Assembly: GCF_029852145.1 (NCBI RefSeq)
Contig: NC_079975.1
Coordinates: 22,015,364-22,079,363 of the forward strand
Direction of reading: 5' to 3'
DNA from: Microplitis mediator
Lineage: Eukaryota > Arthropoda > Insecta > Hymenoptera > Braconidae
Length of the DNA stretch: 64,000 nt
Shown: positions 1 through 12,056 of the stretch, piece after piece
How the letters are laid out: each line of letters begins with the position of its first letter
How positions within the stretch are numbered: position 1 is the first letter of the stretch
The notes under the pieces: model-generated
Told to the model about the DNA's origin: nothing
The model's input: the letters and a program-made list of their open reading frames with translations, nothing else
Database searches by the model: none
Made by a program: the position numbers and the translations under genes

Positions 1-211
1 ATTTCATTTATTTTATTTCCAGCAAGAATAAGAATTTCTAATTTTATCAAATGATTTAAATTTTCCATTTTCGTAATTCGATTGAATGAAAGATCAAGCT
101 CTTGAAGTTTTATCAAAGCATCGAGATTTTCAATTTTGTCAATAATATTATGTGACAGTGTGAGTTTTGTTAAATTTTTCATTATCCAAAGATGATCAAT
201 TTTCAAAATCT
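1..211 (-). CDS. DRC3: DRC3 (LRRC48) second coding exon, cut by the window edge
   Basis: The minus strand from 211 reads KILKIDHLWIMKNL, then three LRR units (LTKLTLSHNIIDKIENL, IKLQELDLSFNRITKMENL, IKLEILILAGNKI). This is the LxxLxLxxNxI pattern of SDS22-like repeats found in DRC3. The acceptor is TTTAG at 216-212 and its phase fits the exon at 913-1111. The rest of the repeats, and the coiled-coil part known from the family, lie beyond base 1. Other SDS22-like LRR proteins are possible, but the DHLW motif directly before the first repeat favours DRC3. Confidence 0.75.
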
Positions 212-304
212 CTAAATTGTTTCATATAAATAATATCAAAATTAAATTATCATATTTCATGAACAAAATTATGAAATGAGCGTGAAGGTAACAGGAGACA
301 TTTT

Positions 305-743
305 ATACACTGTAAAAAGTGCGGTGTTAAAAATGGACTCGTTTTAACTCCGCCCGGTGTAAAAATGAAATTACACCAGTGTAGGAGGAGTAATTCACCG
401 GTGTTAAAAATACCGGTGTTAAAGCGAGGTAAACGGTGTAAAAGCGGAGTAAAACCGGTGTAAAAGCGGAATAAATAGCGTCCGCTTGGAGTATTAATTT
501 TAAAGATTATAAAACACAAAAAATGTCAGTTCTTTATGAAAATTAATAAAAAATCTAATTTATTAACAAGTATAGTGATCGAGTAAGTAAAAATATTCAC
601 CAAGTAAAATATTTTGACACCGGTCTAGAATATTTACACCGGTGGCGGCGTTATTTTCACACCGCTTTCGGGGGTAAATTTAACACCGATAATTTTAACA
701 TCTACACCGCTTGGATTTACCCCGGTGATTTTTTACAGTGTAA
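305..743. mobile_element. MITE with CACTGTAAAAA ends in the DRC3 intron
   Basis: The ends are CACTGTAAAAAG and TTTTTTACAGTG, in inverted orientation. The interior repeats the words CCGGTGTAAAA and TTACACCGG many times, and these are themselves palindromic. No coding capacity is seen; the 89-codon minus-strand frame here only reads through the repeat. A fragment with the same CCGGTGT words lies near 61660-61740. Confidence 0.7.
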
Positions 744-912
744 ATTTTAAATAAATAAATTTAAAAAAATTCGCTTACGGATTTTTCATTTATCTAAACA
801 CGCATTTTAAAATTTTTATTCTACTTACATTTTATTTATTAATTCAAAAATTTAAAAAATTCTCCTGTCGATTACATTCACACTCATAATATTTAATAAA
901 ATAATAAATTAC

Positions 913-1111
913 TGGAAAATTCAATGCGTATTTCCGTGACTTCATCCAGTTTAATTCCATCTTGACGAAAAAGTCGACCCCGTTCACCTTTCGGCGCTTG
1001 TTCGATAATTAAATTTACAAGGTTGCTGTAATTTATAACACCAGGTACATCTTCAATTGGAGTAAAGTAATCATTAGTACTTAGATTTTTATTATCATTC
1101 AATTTTGACAT
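913..1111 (-). CDS. DRC3: DRC3 (LRRC48) first coding exon
   Basis: This is the first coding exon of a DRC3/LRRC48-type protein, a subunit of the nexin-dynein regulatory complex of motile cilia and sperm flagella. The frame opens with MSKLNDNKN and runs 66 codons plus one base to a GTAATT donor (GT at 912-911). Its end, GIKLDEVTEIRIEF, matches the region before the leucine-rich repeats of DRC3, where animal proteins have a similar EGI-(8 aa)-LDF pattern. Joining the leftover base to the exon at 211 gives FSKILKIDHLW, which continues the family pattern (FRNILRIDNLW in vertebrates, from my knowledge of the family). The start is the only Met upstream in frame. In insects expression would be expected in testis and ciliated sensory neurons; that is family knowledge, not visible here. 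Confidence 0.75.
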
Positions 1112-1246
1112 TGCATTTGAATTTGTAATTCATAATAAATATGGATGACATTTATTATATACTAGTAAACAGCAGGTGTCAAAATAAATTTGAATCGGGT
1201 ATCTAAGCAACCATAATGTAATTATTTGTATATATATATATATATA

Positions 1247-1404
1247 GGGCGTGTTCAGAAATACACTCTGGAGAACAAAAATTACCTACCCAGGTGTGAT
1301 TAGTACCTATGTAATGTTAAATCGCACCTCTGGTTCGACTTGAGGATATTTCTGAACGCAGGAGTTGAATATTTCTCTTCCAGAGTGTGTTTCTGAACAC
1401 GCCC
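1247..1404. mobile_element. 158 bp MITE with GGGCGTGTTCAGAAA terminal inverted repeats
   Basis: The element starts GGGCGTGTTCAGAAA and ends TTTCTGAACACGCCC. The subterminal stretches (ACACTCTGGAG and CCAGAGTGTG) also pair. It sits exactly inside a (TA)n run with TATATATATATA on both sides, so the target was TA-rich and the duplicated site cannot be measured. It is too short to code. Confidence 0.8.
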
Positions 1405-1959
1405 ATATATATATATATATACAAATATGCGCATGTGTTAAATAAAAACACTATGGATCATGACGAAAAAAAATTGAGGCCGTTCTCAGACATTGCCCCA
1501 CTATTTAAAAATTTTTAATGATTTTCAATTTTAATGACCGAATTCAAATTTCAAAAATAAATTTAAAAAAAATTAAAGCATTGATGGAAAAAAAGACAAT
1601 TTTCCTGAGGTATAGATTTTCAAAAATGACACAGTTGAAACCAGTTGGTCGTCAAACGAAATTTGGGAAATAAATTTCAGTAAAATCTTCATGTTAATTT
1701 TATAATTTGAATTTTCAAATTTTGGCGGCTAAAATTTATTTAACAAATTTCGTTCGACTCCTAATTGATAACGACTGCAAGTAAATTTTTTTAAATTCTA
1801 TATTTTGATGAAATTGCAACGCTGTCCTTTTTTCAATCAAGGACTTTTTTCAATTCCAAAAGGACTTAAATTTTTATATGCTCTTTTGGATTTAGGAAGC
1901 TCTCTAAACCCAAAATGACGTATGATTTATTTTTCATTGCAAAAAAAAAATAGTATTAG
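1405..1959. other. AT-rich intergenic stretch, nothing recognised
   Basis: I see no gene here. From about 1740 to 1860 the sequence resembles 15170-15420 in inverted orientation (shared words such as CTAATTGAT, ACTGYAAGTAA and AATTGCAACG or its complement), so it is probably the remains of a dispersed repeat. Confidence 0.4.
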
Positions 1960-2508
1960 AAGGCAAAAGGTGTAATGATGAATGCTGAAGATGTCAAAGC
2001 CAGTTTAGAGATCATGAAATTATCCGAAAGACGCGTACTAACAGATTTAACCTTCTTTTTCAAGGCAGTAAACAATATGATTGATTCTCCAGAAATATTG
2101 TCAGATGTCAAGTTCAACATCCCGAATAAGAATCTAAGGGAAAGTAGACTTTTAGAAGTACCTTACTCCAATAAGTCATTTACACAAAACGGACCCAGGA
2201 ACAGAATATTTGGACTAGTCAATGAATACTCAAAAACTGTTAATTTCTTTGGTGGGTCTCTTAATTCATTCAAAAAGTCAATTCAAGTGGAAATGGAAAC
2301 TAGAGTGAAAACTGAGTCCAACAACTAGGAATGATTAAAATATTCAAATACTGTTATTTTTTCGCCGGAAAACAGCGTTAATTTTAACTTGCTTCTATTA
2401 CTGGACGACCATTCCACAGCCGGTTCATTCCTTTTCGACCCAAATTATTGTTAGTGTATCAAAGATGTATCTTATAAATCACTATAATTAAATAAATAAA
2501 TAAATACT
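1960..2508 (+). mobile_element. 5'-truncated non-LTR retrotransposon (LINE), C-terminal end
   Basis: The frame 1975-2328 (117 codons) reads RRVLTDLTFFFKAVNNMIDSPEIL early on and GPRNRIFGLVNEYSKTVNFF near its end. This is the conserved tail behind the reverse transcriptase of Jockey/CR1-like LINEs (pattern RR-xxDL-xFFK-xxNxxxDxPEIL ... PxNRxxxLxN). Stop codon and 3' UTR follow, then a short tandem (TAAA)n tail at 2488-2508, as expected for the 3' end. The reverse transcriptase core is missing, so the copy is dead on arrival by 5' truncation. A second, more decayed copy of the same sequence lies at 18300-18540. Confidence 0.75.
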
Positions 2509-5500
2509 TTGTTATTTTTTTTAGTAATTTATTCCTCAAGTTCATCTATTATTTAGTGTAGTTTCTTTTTTGTTTCATTCGCACTGTGATAACGCAAATG
2601 TATCTGTAAAATTTGTAAATTGCTGAAAGTGTAAATTAATAGATAAATAAATAAATATTTTAAATACTCACAAGCCAAAAAACAATTAATTTAAACATTA
2701 CATCATTTTTATTAACTTAAATAAAATCCTGTATTTACATTAATTCACATAATAATAAAAATCAAAAATCATTTTTTTTTTATGTATTTACTCTGCACGA
2801 TAATCACTTAATTTTTATCAAGTAATTACACTTTCAAAATCTCCATTTAAATAATAATAATTTTTGAAAATAATTAAGTACACGTATTTATATCATTAAC
2901 TTTTTTTTTAAATACACAACAAAATATAGCTAATGAAAAAAAAAAATACAAGTACAAAATTAATACAAAAAAATAATTAATAATTAATACAATCATACAT
3001 TTTCTAGTAATAAATATTTAAATGCAATATTTCTTTGGCTTCTTTTTAAAGATTAGTTTAATTACAATTAATCATTAGTTTAATATTTTTCATTCTTTTA
3101 ATAATTAACACTTTTAAATACTTAAGAGGTAATATTTAATATTTAATTACTTTTTTTTCTAATTTACTGAGTTAATTTTATTTAAGTTTAGTTTTTTTTT
3201 GTTAGAGTCGTTTATTATAATTACTTTTTTTATATATTTTGCTTAATTATTTATATATATTTTTATATCGTCGTATATAACATCCACTTGATTCGATGAA
3301 TGATACTTCACGTTGTCTCGTCGTCCCTGTGTGCATGCAACAAATTAATTTAAATCTATTATTTTTTTAAATTCAAAAATTTTTTACTAAAATTCAAATT
3401 TACATGCATCAAATTTCAAAGTAAAAAAAAAATTATATTGGCTCTATCATACAATCGAATTGATTCAATTGCACTAGATTTATTTTAAAAATTTATATAA
3501 TAATTTTGACTAATATTTTATTTTTTTTATTTACTCTGTTTTTAAAAAAATTTTTTTTCTGATTCTGTAAAAAGGAATTAGTGATCTAATAATAATTAAA
3601 AAATTATACTACGGAAAATTTTTTCTTCCATGGCTTCAAAGTTTTGAAGTTCTTCTGATTCAACACAATTTTAATTTTAATGAAAATTACAAACATCAAA
3701 AAATTTTTTAAATTCAAATCCTGAAGTTAACAGACAATTAAAAATTTCAGGATTTTTTTTTCAAAAAATCAATAAAAAAAAAAAAACTAAAAATATGCAC
3801 CTGTAGAAAATTTAAAAAACTAGAGGTGCAATTTTTCAAAATATTTATTTTTTAATAATTCATCGTTTAAAAAAAAATCAAATTACTAGACGTCTGTTAA
3901 CTGCAGTACAAAAATTTAAATTATCAGTCTTCGCTTAATTTAAAAAAATTTGATTATTTATTATTATAATTATTAATCCATAGGTAAAAATAATCATGCG
4001 CATACTAATATTAATGATCATGCAAAATGTGAGTGCACAGAAAAAGAATGTGATGAAAAATCAGGAAAAGAAAATAAATAAAACGAAATTTAAAAAGATT
4101 TATCATGCAATTTAATATAAAAATACATTTAAAATAAATAATAATAAAAACTAATAATTAAATAAATACATACATACTTCAATTTGTTATTTATTATTAA
4201 TTATAATATAAATATTAAATATATCAATTAAAGGGAAAGCTAAAAAATGTTTAATTAAAATTTTTCCGACATTTTATTTCTGCCTTTTTAGCTTCATAAG
4301 ATTTATAATAATTATTATACATATACATATATAATAATTATTAACCATCAATATATATATTATCCACATATATTACAGCTTTATATACAAGGATTTCCTA
4401 TACACTAAATGTTTTATATTTTATTAATCAACTTTTTATTATTTTTATCTCAATTTCACTCATCATTTAATTCTACTTTTTTTTTTTATTTAATTTCTAT
4501 TCTAACAGTCGTCCATTCACTCTCGATTAAATAATTAACTAATCTATTAATTAATTAATTCCTTTAACGTTTCTTAATTATTTAGTATAAATTTCAAATG
4601 TATAAATAATTTATAAATTGGGAGACTGCTTCGAAGACTTAAATTTTAATTAATTAAAAAAATTAATCTTTCAATTAATCATCTACTAATTAATTAATTA
4701 ATTAATCAATTAATTTTAATTACAAATTAATTAAAAATTTCTATTGCGACTAGTGTTTTTTAAAATTAATAATTAGAGATAATTGTAATTAATTGTCAAA
4801 GTTTATTAGTTTTGATTATCATTTTATGTTAATTAATTTAAATAAAATTAATTGTTTTGTAACAAAAATAAATCAAAATTAATAATTAATGTTTAATTAT
4901 TTAATTAAATTTATAAGTATCAACTATTTAATTTTTCATTGAGTCATATATTTATATATTTTATAAATTATTAATAATAATAATTTATTATAAATAATTG
5001 TTTTTTTAATTAATTGGTACATAAATCTAATTAGCAATTCACTTAAATAATAATTTAAAAATTGATAAGTTACTAGTTTTTAATAATAATTATTATAATT
5101 ATAATTATGATAATAATATGCGTAATACTGCAACAAAGTTGTAAACAATTATTATAAAATACTACGTCACTAAACTTAATTATTTCTTTCATTTAAATCT
5201 CAGTTCAAATATCCGTTCAATGCAAGAGCACTAGGATTATTTTATATATTTATTATATTGTATATTATATATATATTGTATATCATATATGTGTTCATCA
5301 GTACTATCACTGTTAAATAAAACTTAAATAGTTGTGATGGAAATAAATTTAAAAAATTTTGGACGTAACTTTGTAGAAAAAAGAAATTTATTTTACATTT
5401 AAATTCAAATTCAAATTTAAATATTTTTAGAAATTTACGAGATAAAAACCCAATTATTAAGGTACCAATTACTGACATTTTTAAAATTCTATTATTCATA

Positions 5501-7083
5501 TTTTTCATAAAATAGATGAAAGTTTTTATATTGATTTTCATATATTTAGAGAAGATGACCCTGAAGTAGACAATCAACAATTTTTGAATTTTTTTTTTCC
5601 AATGCAAATTTAAAAAAAAAAAAAACTAAAAATATGCACATTTAGAGAATGAAAAAAACTACAAGTGCAATTTTTTTAAATATTTTTTTTTATTATTTAT
5701 CGTTTTGAAAAGAAATTAAAAAATTGAGACGTCAGCTAACTTGTGACTGTGAATGTAGCAGACGAGTCAAATTTCAAATTACAAATAAACGAATTAAACA
5801 ATTAAATGTATAAAAATAAAAAAAATGCACATACTCATTTTCAAATTCTATAAATGTGTATTTTTTAAATTTTATTCGATTTTTATCTAATTTCAGTATC
5901 ATAGAGAAGTGGTAGAAGAGAACGATCTGTGATATTTTTATAAATTTACTGGGCACTAAATTTTGAATACTTTTATTTTGTGGCTCTATTTAACTGAACT
6001 GAAATTAGAGAATTAAAGAATTTTAATTAAAATATTTAATTATGATGAATTTTAATAATAAAATTTAATTTCAAACCCGGTATCACTCGTCAGATTTTTA
6101 TTGCATTTTCCTGGTGAGAAATAAATATATAAATGATTTACTAAAATTTATATATAATTTATAATTTTACTGATATTTAAAAAATTTTTTATATTAATAT
6201 TCAATTTATGTATTCAAGAAGATCCTCAAACAATACTCCCATCCCCCCACTTTTTAAAAAATTCAATTAAAATTTTCAGTCGTCGATTCCACTGTTTGAA
6301 TCTTCTCAGGGATTAGAAGTCATGCCAATAATTGGTAAATTTATTTTAATTAAAAAGTAAAATATTTAATTGCCGGTAAAAAGTATTGACTCACTTGATA
6401 GAGGCACCGAATAAAAAAAGTAAACTGCGTGAAAAAAATTAATCTATTGATATAATTATAAATTTCCAAGTCCTACATAGTTTTTATGGTGTAAATAATT
6501 GGGCCTTTTTACTTGCTAATTATAATTGTAAGGTAATTTAGTATATAATTATTTTATTTTATATTTTTTTCTTCAACAATCGGTATAGTTTCCCTTAAAA
6601 TTTTTTACTTATGTCCATAACAGTAAGTTTTATTTTTTTTAGTGTCAACTTATGGTTGGTTTAAATTCTTACCTGACAGTCGCTTAATTTTTTATTATTT
6701 TTTAATAATTACCATACTACTCATTAATATCAATAACTTTATAACTATTATGCTAAAATAAAAATAGATAATAAATTAATTTCTGCGGGAAAGCTCAGTC
6801 TTAAATTTATTTGAATGTAAAATTACGAGTTCTGTCAGATGGAAAAATTAAATTTTACTGTGTAATTTAAAATTTCATATTTTTAATTGACATTTTACCC
6901 TTCGTAGTATGGAAAGGACTCAGTTTTTCATGACTTTATGTATGGGATCATTTGGTTACAATATTTGTGAGGACTGATAATGATATCAGCTCTGATGACT
7001 GGAAAAATAAAATTATACTATCAGTAACTGTAATTGTTTGCGTGAAATCGTTAGGCAATAAATTAAATAATTGCTGATTTAAA
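2509..7083. other. AT-rich intergenic DNA with dispersed repeat copies
   Basis: No conserved coding exon was found between the LINE tail and the element at 7084. The stretch is dominated by A/T runs and TTAATTAA-type words (for example 4540-4740). Copies of two dispersed families are visible: one at 3715-3906 and 5583-5745 (shared words AAAAATATGCAC and GTGCAATTTTT), and a partial GTGAATGTAGCAGAC element from 5747 to about 5960. Minus-strand frames at 5242-5607 and 5774-5956 lie in this AT-rich DNA and show no protein features. Confidence 0.5.
3715..3906. repeat. Dispersed ~190 bp repeat, copy 1 of 4
   Basis: The copy begins TCCTGAAGTTAACAGACAATT and ends TAGACGTCTGTTAACTGCAG. The two ends are imperfect inverted repeats (AGTTAACAGAC against GTCTGTTAACT). 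Three related copies are visible at 5583-5745, 34236-34441 and 57843-58027, all with the internal word ATGCMCATGTAG or close variants. It is non-coding, probably a MITE. Confidence 0.65.
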
Positions 7084-7900
7084 CAGGGTGGCCACAAAGA
7101 AATGATTTCAAAATTCCCTGATATTTCCCGGTTTTCCAGTATAGTTTTTCACATTTTTCCCTGATTTAGAAATTTATTCGTATCATTTAGATATTCAAAG
7201 TTTTTATTATATTTTCATTTTTAATAATTAAATTTGATAATTAAAGCATGCGAGAAACAAGAAAAAATGGCAATAAAATAAATTGATATTGCATACTTTT
7301 CATTATTCGATGTTAAAAATGTATAAGTTAAAATATTTAATAAGAAATTTTATGATTTAAATAAATTCAAAATACACTGGTTACAAAAATTAAGGGATAT
7401 TCAAAAAATTTCAAATTTTTTAGTAATTTTCAACAGTTTGTAACTCGAAGGAAAATGGTCGTACAATAAAAACAAAAAGTCAAACTGTAGCTTCAAGTGT
7501 CTAGTTTTCTGATCTGGTCTTTAAATTTTTTTATTATGCACGGTTCCGTAAATTTCTTTTTCGATAGTTTTCTTAGAATTACTCCGGAATCGCACATAAT
7601 AAAAAAATTTAAAGACCAGATCAGAAAACTAGACACTTGAAGCTACAATTTGCCTTTTTTGTTTTTGTCGTATGACCATTTTCCTTCGAGTTACAATCTG
7701 TTGAAAATCACTTTAAAATTTGAAATTTTTTTAATATCCCTTATTTTATAACTAGTGTATAATTTAAAATTTTTTAAATTTTGAACTGTTATAATTTAAT
7801 TCCCGGATACTTTTCGAAATTCCCTGAAATTTCCATGATATTTTCCGGTTGCATTAAATTCCCTGATAATTCCCGGTTTTCCCGGTTCGTGGCCATCCTG
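7084..7900. mobile_element. TIR element with CAGGGTGGCCAC ends, carrying a nested foldback
   Basis: The left end is CAGGGTGGCCAC and the right end GTGGCCATCCTG. Inside both ends are words such as AATTCCCTGATA and CCCGGTTTTCC. The middle (about 7384-7756) is a separate palindrome whose arms share CTTCAAGTGTCTAGTTTTCT and its complement. A second member lies at 26959-27744 without that inner palindrome. Neither codes for a protein. Confidence 0.75.
7384..7756. mobile_element. Foldback nested inside the 7084-7900 element
   Basis: Two arms of about 170 bp are nearly perfect reverse complements. The left arm holds TAAGGGATATTCAAAAAATT, CGAAGGAAAATGGTCGTAC and GATCTGGTCTTTAAATTTTT; the right arm holds their complements in reverse order. 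A short loop of about 35 bp (around 7547-7585) separates them. The related element at 26959 lacks this block, so it is a later insertion. Confidence 0.7.
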
Positions 7901-9115
7901 TCAAATAAAAATATATGTTTTTTTTTTTAACTTTCTTTAAATTTTAAAAAGAAAATTATAAATATGGATCTGAGTTGAGTTAAAATTTATAAAATACAAC
8001 AAATCGATAAAAAAAAAATCGTTAAGATTAATCCTGAGGTAAAATTAATTCAAGTTTTAAATTAACAAAAATTATCATCAATTTTTCTAATGACCTGTCA
8101 CTTGATCAAACTAAAAATAAAATCTATAATATTTAATAGTCATTTTTTTTCTTAAGGGAAGACAACTTAAGAGATTGTAAATACGCTAGGTGGTCAGTTA
8201 TTTTTAAAAATTACCAGGTCATTAAATTGCCTATCAAACTGCCATTTAAATGCCAGCATATGTTCAATTATTGGATCCAACTGAACAGTAAAAATTTATT
8301 TTCACGTTTCCGCGCCACTATTTAAAATTTTAAAAACTTATTTATCAAAGCATCGTAATTATCTAATACTTTGCGCAGTAAATAAATAAAACTGAGTTTT
8401 TCCCGCCTGTAAAATGAAATTTAAATAAAAAATTTTAAAGTTCATTTAATAAATTTAGTTAATTTTTTTTTTTTATTTTAAAAAATTAAATTTTTAATAT
8501 TTTAATATTACAAAATTTTTTATAATAAATTTTTATAATTAAATTCAAATAAATTTACCGCCAATTTATCAACACAATTATATTCTATGTAACTAAAATT
8601 TTTAATAGATCTAAATAACGAAAATTTTAATTAAAAAACTTAATTATTTACAAACAATTAAATTTAAAAAAATAAAATTTAAAAACCTGAACTAGATAAA
8701 TATTCAATTTAAAAATTAATGAGTAGTAATAATTAATTTTTTTTAATTTACCGGCTACTTTTTCTTAATTATAAAACATATAAAGATATAAACTACATGT
8801 TCACATACTTCCGAGTTGTTTGAACTTTATTTCTTTGGCCTTAATAATATAATTAATACCAATTACTATATTAATTAATCACTAATTAATAAAATATTAA
8901 TATTAATTAATAAATTTACTGGACTGGCTGATTATTAATCTTTGAAATTAAATAATAATAATAATTAATAATTAAACAACTCGAGAGTCTTAAGATGCAG
9001 TTGAGATTAAAGTTAATTATAAAAAATTTAATGACAGATACTTATCACTTCTAATTGACACGTGGCATTACATTTAGAGTAAAGTAAACATTAAATAATA
9101 TGTATGTATAGATAT
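7901..9115. other. AT-rich intergenic DNA
   Basis: I see no exon, repeat with clear ends or RNA gene here. The sequence is A/T runs and TTAATTAA-like words. Confidence 0.4.
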
Positions 9116-9451
9116 TAGGGGTGTGCGAATCGGGTTCGAATAATTTGAATTTTTGAAAAATTTGTAACTTTTTGAATTATTCGAAAGTATTTGAATTATT
9201 TTTAACTTTTCAAATTTCTTGATTTAAATCGGAAAATTCTAATCAGGATTCAAATATTAAATTTTTATTAAAATTTAACTCAAAATTATTTTTTCGTAGA
9301 TTTGTGTCTGAGTTCTTTTCATATCTCTGACAAAAATTTGAATTATAGAAAAAAATATAAAAATTTTAAGTCTTCAATAAAAATTTTGGATTATTTGTAA
9401 ATTTACAAAAATTTCGAATTATTTTTAAGTTCGAACATTCGCACACATCTA
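9116..9451. mobile_element. MITE with TTAGGGGTGTGCGAA ends
   Basis: The left end TTAGGGGTGTGCGAATC pairs with the right end TTCGCACACATCTAA. The interior repeats TTCGAATAATTTGAATTTT-like words. The same words are arranged in tandem at 59810-60375, so both belong to one family. It is non-coding. Confidence 0.7.
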
Positions 9452-9553
9452 ATTGATTTATTTAAAATTTAAATAAAGAAAGAAATATAAAGAAGACAGT
9501 AATCATAATAATAATTTAATATAAAAAATAATATATATATATATATGTATATT

Positions 9554-10573
9554 AGGGTGATCCAAAAAATAAGAAACTTTTTTATTTTTCTTCCAAACAG
9601 GTTCAAAGGTTTTATTTAGATATAAAAAGACGCCTGTAAAAATTAGAGCTCTTAATATTAACATTAAGAGGTTCCTCATCGCACTTTTCTATTTTCCATA
9701 AGAATAAGATGGGAAAAATTTTTTTTACGTCTTCTGATTTTTATAAGTAGCTAACGATGCGTCATAGGAATAATTGGCAGGCATATTTTTGTAGGGAATT
9801 GAATGCTCTACAAAAAAAGATTCTTATCATTTTTTGAGGAATCTATTTGTTCAAAAGTTATTTGAGGTTGAAGTCGAAATCATATTAAATTTTGAGATTT
9901 TCTACTTTTCCGGCGAAACTATTAGACTTATTACAAAATATCATCAGACCTTTTTTGTAGACAATTTTATTCCCTAAAAGTTATTTCGAATAAAGTTTTT
10001 TCGAATTCTGCATTGTTTTCTAGTTATTTTTATTTTAATGTCAAGCTCTTAAAATGGATCAGAAGACTATTTTTTTATGAGCATGACATTAAAATAAAAA
10101 TAACTAGAATACAATGCGGAATTCGAAAAAACTTTATGAGAAATAACTTTTAGGGAATAAAATTGTCTACAAAAAAGGTCTGATGATATTTTGTAATAAG
10201 TCTGATAGTTTCGCCGGAAAAGTAGAAAATCTCAAAATTTAAAATGAATTTGACTTCAACCTCAAATAACTTTTGAACAAATAGATTCCTCAAAAAATGA
10301 TAAGAATCTTTTTTTGTAGAACATTCAATTCCTTACAAAAATATGCCTGCCATTTATTCCTATGACGCATCGTTAGCTACTTATAAAAATCAGAAGACGT
10401 AAAAAAAATTTTTTCCATGTTATTCTTATGGGAAATAGAAAAGTGCGATGAGGAACCTCTTAATGTTAATATTAAAAGCTCTAATTTTCACAGGCGTCTT
10501 TTTTTATCTAAATGAAACTTTTGAACCTGTTTGGAAGAAAAAAAAAATTATTTGTTATTTTTTGGATCACCCT
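9554..10573. mobile_element. 1.02 kb foldback element, ends AGGGTGATCC
   Basis: Nearly the whole element is one inverted repeat. The left end AGGGTGATCCAAAAAATA is mirrored by TATTTTTTGGATCACCCT, and the two arms of about 490 bp stay paired to the centre (around 10045-10085). Examples are GATTCTTATCATTTTTTGAGG against CCTCAAAAAATGATAAGAATC-type words, and GTTTCGCCGGAAAAGTAG in both orientations. Flanks are TATATT and AATATATA-like, consistent with a TA target. There is no coding frame. As RNA it would form a hairpin of several hundred base pairs. Confidence 0.85.
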
Positions 10574-11804
10574 AATGTATATATATGTCTATTATATAAG
10601 AATAAGAAACATTGATCATACAACATCAGATCTAATATATAATAAATACAGTTAGAGTCGAAAATATGAAAAGCATGAGTTTTTACCTCGTACCAAAATT
10701 AAATAATAATTAAAAAAAAAGTTGATTATTTTTTTTAAATCATACAGGATTTTTTTTGAGTAAAAAAAAATTGTCAAAAATTGTCACTAAAGTGAATTTA
10801 TAAATTAATGGATTAAAAAAAAATCTTAAAAATATTTTACCAGGGAAAATTTTAAATTTTACACTTCGAGATGTGTAATTTTTGAAAATTCCAAACTAAG
10901 TTTAATAATTTTTGAAACTTGGCTTTAAATTTACTTTTACTTACAGTAAAGAAATTTTTTAAGAATTCGGTTTCAAAAAATTACAAGTTAATTTTTTGAT
11001 TCGTTAAAAAATTTGAAACAAAATTTTGGGATCGTGTTTTACAAAAATTAATATAGGGTTTAAAAAATCCTAAGTCTAGTATTTTTAACCAAAAATTTTT
11101 TGAAGTAAAAAAAAAATTCCCAAATTTAAAAATCCACCATAGTGATAATTTAAAAAATATATTTTTACAAGGGTTGTTAATAAATAAATGGTTAACAATA
11201 AAATACATAAGCCAAAGCTATAATAAATTTAGTAATAGTACAAGGTATTAATTTATAATAATAAATTATTAATTTTCGTGTTGTAAAGTTTACTAAACAT
11301 TTAGACCAGCACCATGTCGTATACGTTTTTTGTTCAAAAACAATAAATCAATAGCTTGTAGTAACACACTATTAATTTACAAAACGTTATTAAATACAAA
11401 TAACAATTAACTTATCAATTGTTAATTTAATTTAAATTTAAATCTTAAACATTTAAACACTTTCGTTAAAATTTTATCGAAAAACAGCTTTAGCTTTAGT
11501 TTTAGTAAAAGTTTTTTTTTTCTAACAATTTTTAGTGATGACAGTTTTTGCTTTTCTACTGAGTATTTTTTTTGAGTTAATTTATGAGTTAAACATAACA
11601 AAGAACCAACACCATATCTTTTCAGCGTGTGTAATTATTTAATTACTTCGATAAATAATTAAATTATTTAACGTTTTAAAATTTGTGCGGTACTTTAAAT
11701 TCAAAATAAATGCTGATAAATATTTAAGTAAATATTGAATTATTTTTTGGTTTTGCTGGTAATTATTGTTACATTACACAGGCTGAAAAGACACCCATGA
11801 CTCG
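10574..11804. other. Downstream flank and probable 3' UTR of Efa6, AT-rich
   Basis: This lies directly downstream (minus strand) of the Efa6 stop codon. The 3' UTR must begin here, but no single poly(A) signal stands out, so I do not set an end. The minus-strand frame at 10981-11208 has no protein features. Confidence 0.4.
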
Positions 11805-12056
11805 TCAACCGATATCACCGCCGTAGTCCTGACCATTCAGCAGATTACGATTGTAAATGGCGGCTCTGTAACTATACCTATTTGTTGGTGGACGATCTGG
11901 AACAGGTGGTGGTACCACACCGAGTTCTGGGTTCAGTAATGCACCACCTACACCTTCGTCGACTTCACCGATGCTGCTTTCTACTAATGAAGGCTCCACT
12001 TCTGTGAACGCCAGTCGCGATCGTAATAAATACGAATATGTTTTGTATCTTTTTAA
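11805..12056 (-). CDS. Efa6: Efa6 terminal coding exon 13
   Basis: This exon has GTTAACAG before it. It carries the end of the coiled coil, LKRYKTYSYLLRSRLAF, then an acidic stretch (EVEPSLVESSIGEVDEG) and a Pro-rich stretch (VVPPPVPDRPP), and ends NGQDYGGDIG before a TGA stop. Confidence 0.9.
   Translation of the reverse strand, partial: LKRYKTYSYLLRSRLAFTEVEPSLVESSIGEVDEGVGGALLNPELGVVPPPVPDRPPTNRYSYRAAIYNRNLLNGQDYGGDIG

Noticed and set aside
250..519. 89-codon minus-strand frame
   Set aside because: It reads through the CCGGTGT-word MITE in the DRC3 intron.
5242..5956. Two minus-strand frames of 121 and 60 codons
   Set aside because: Phe/Ile/Lys/Asn-rich translations of AT-rich DNA without splice sites, and partly within dispersed repeats.
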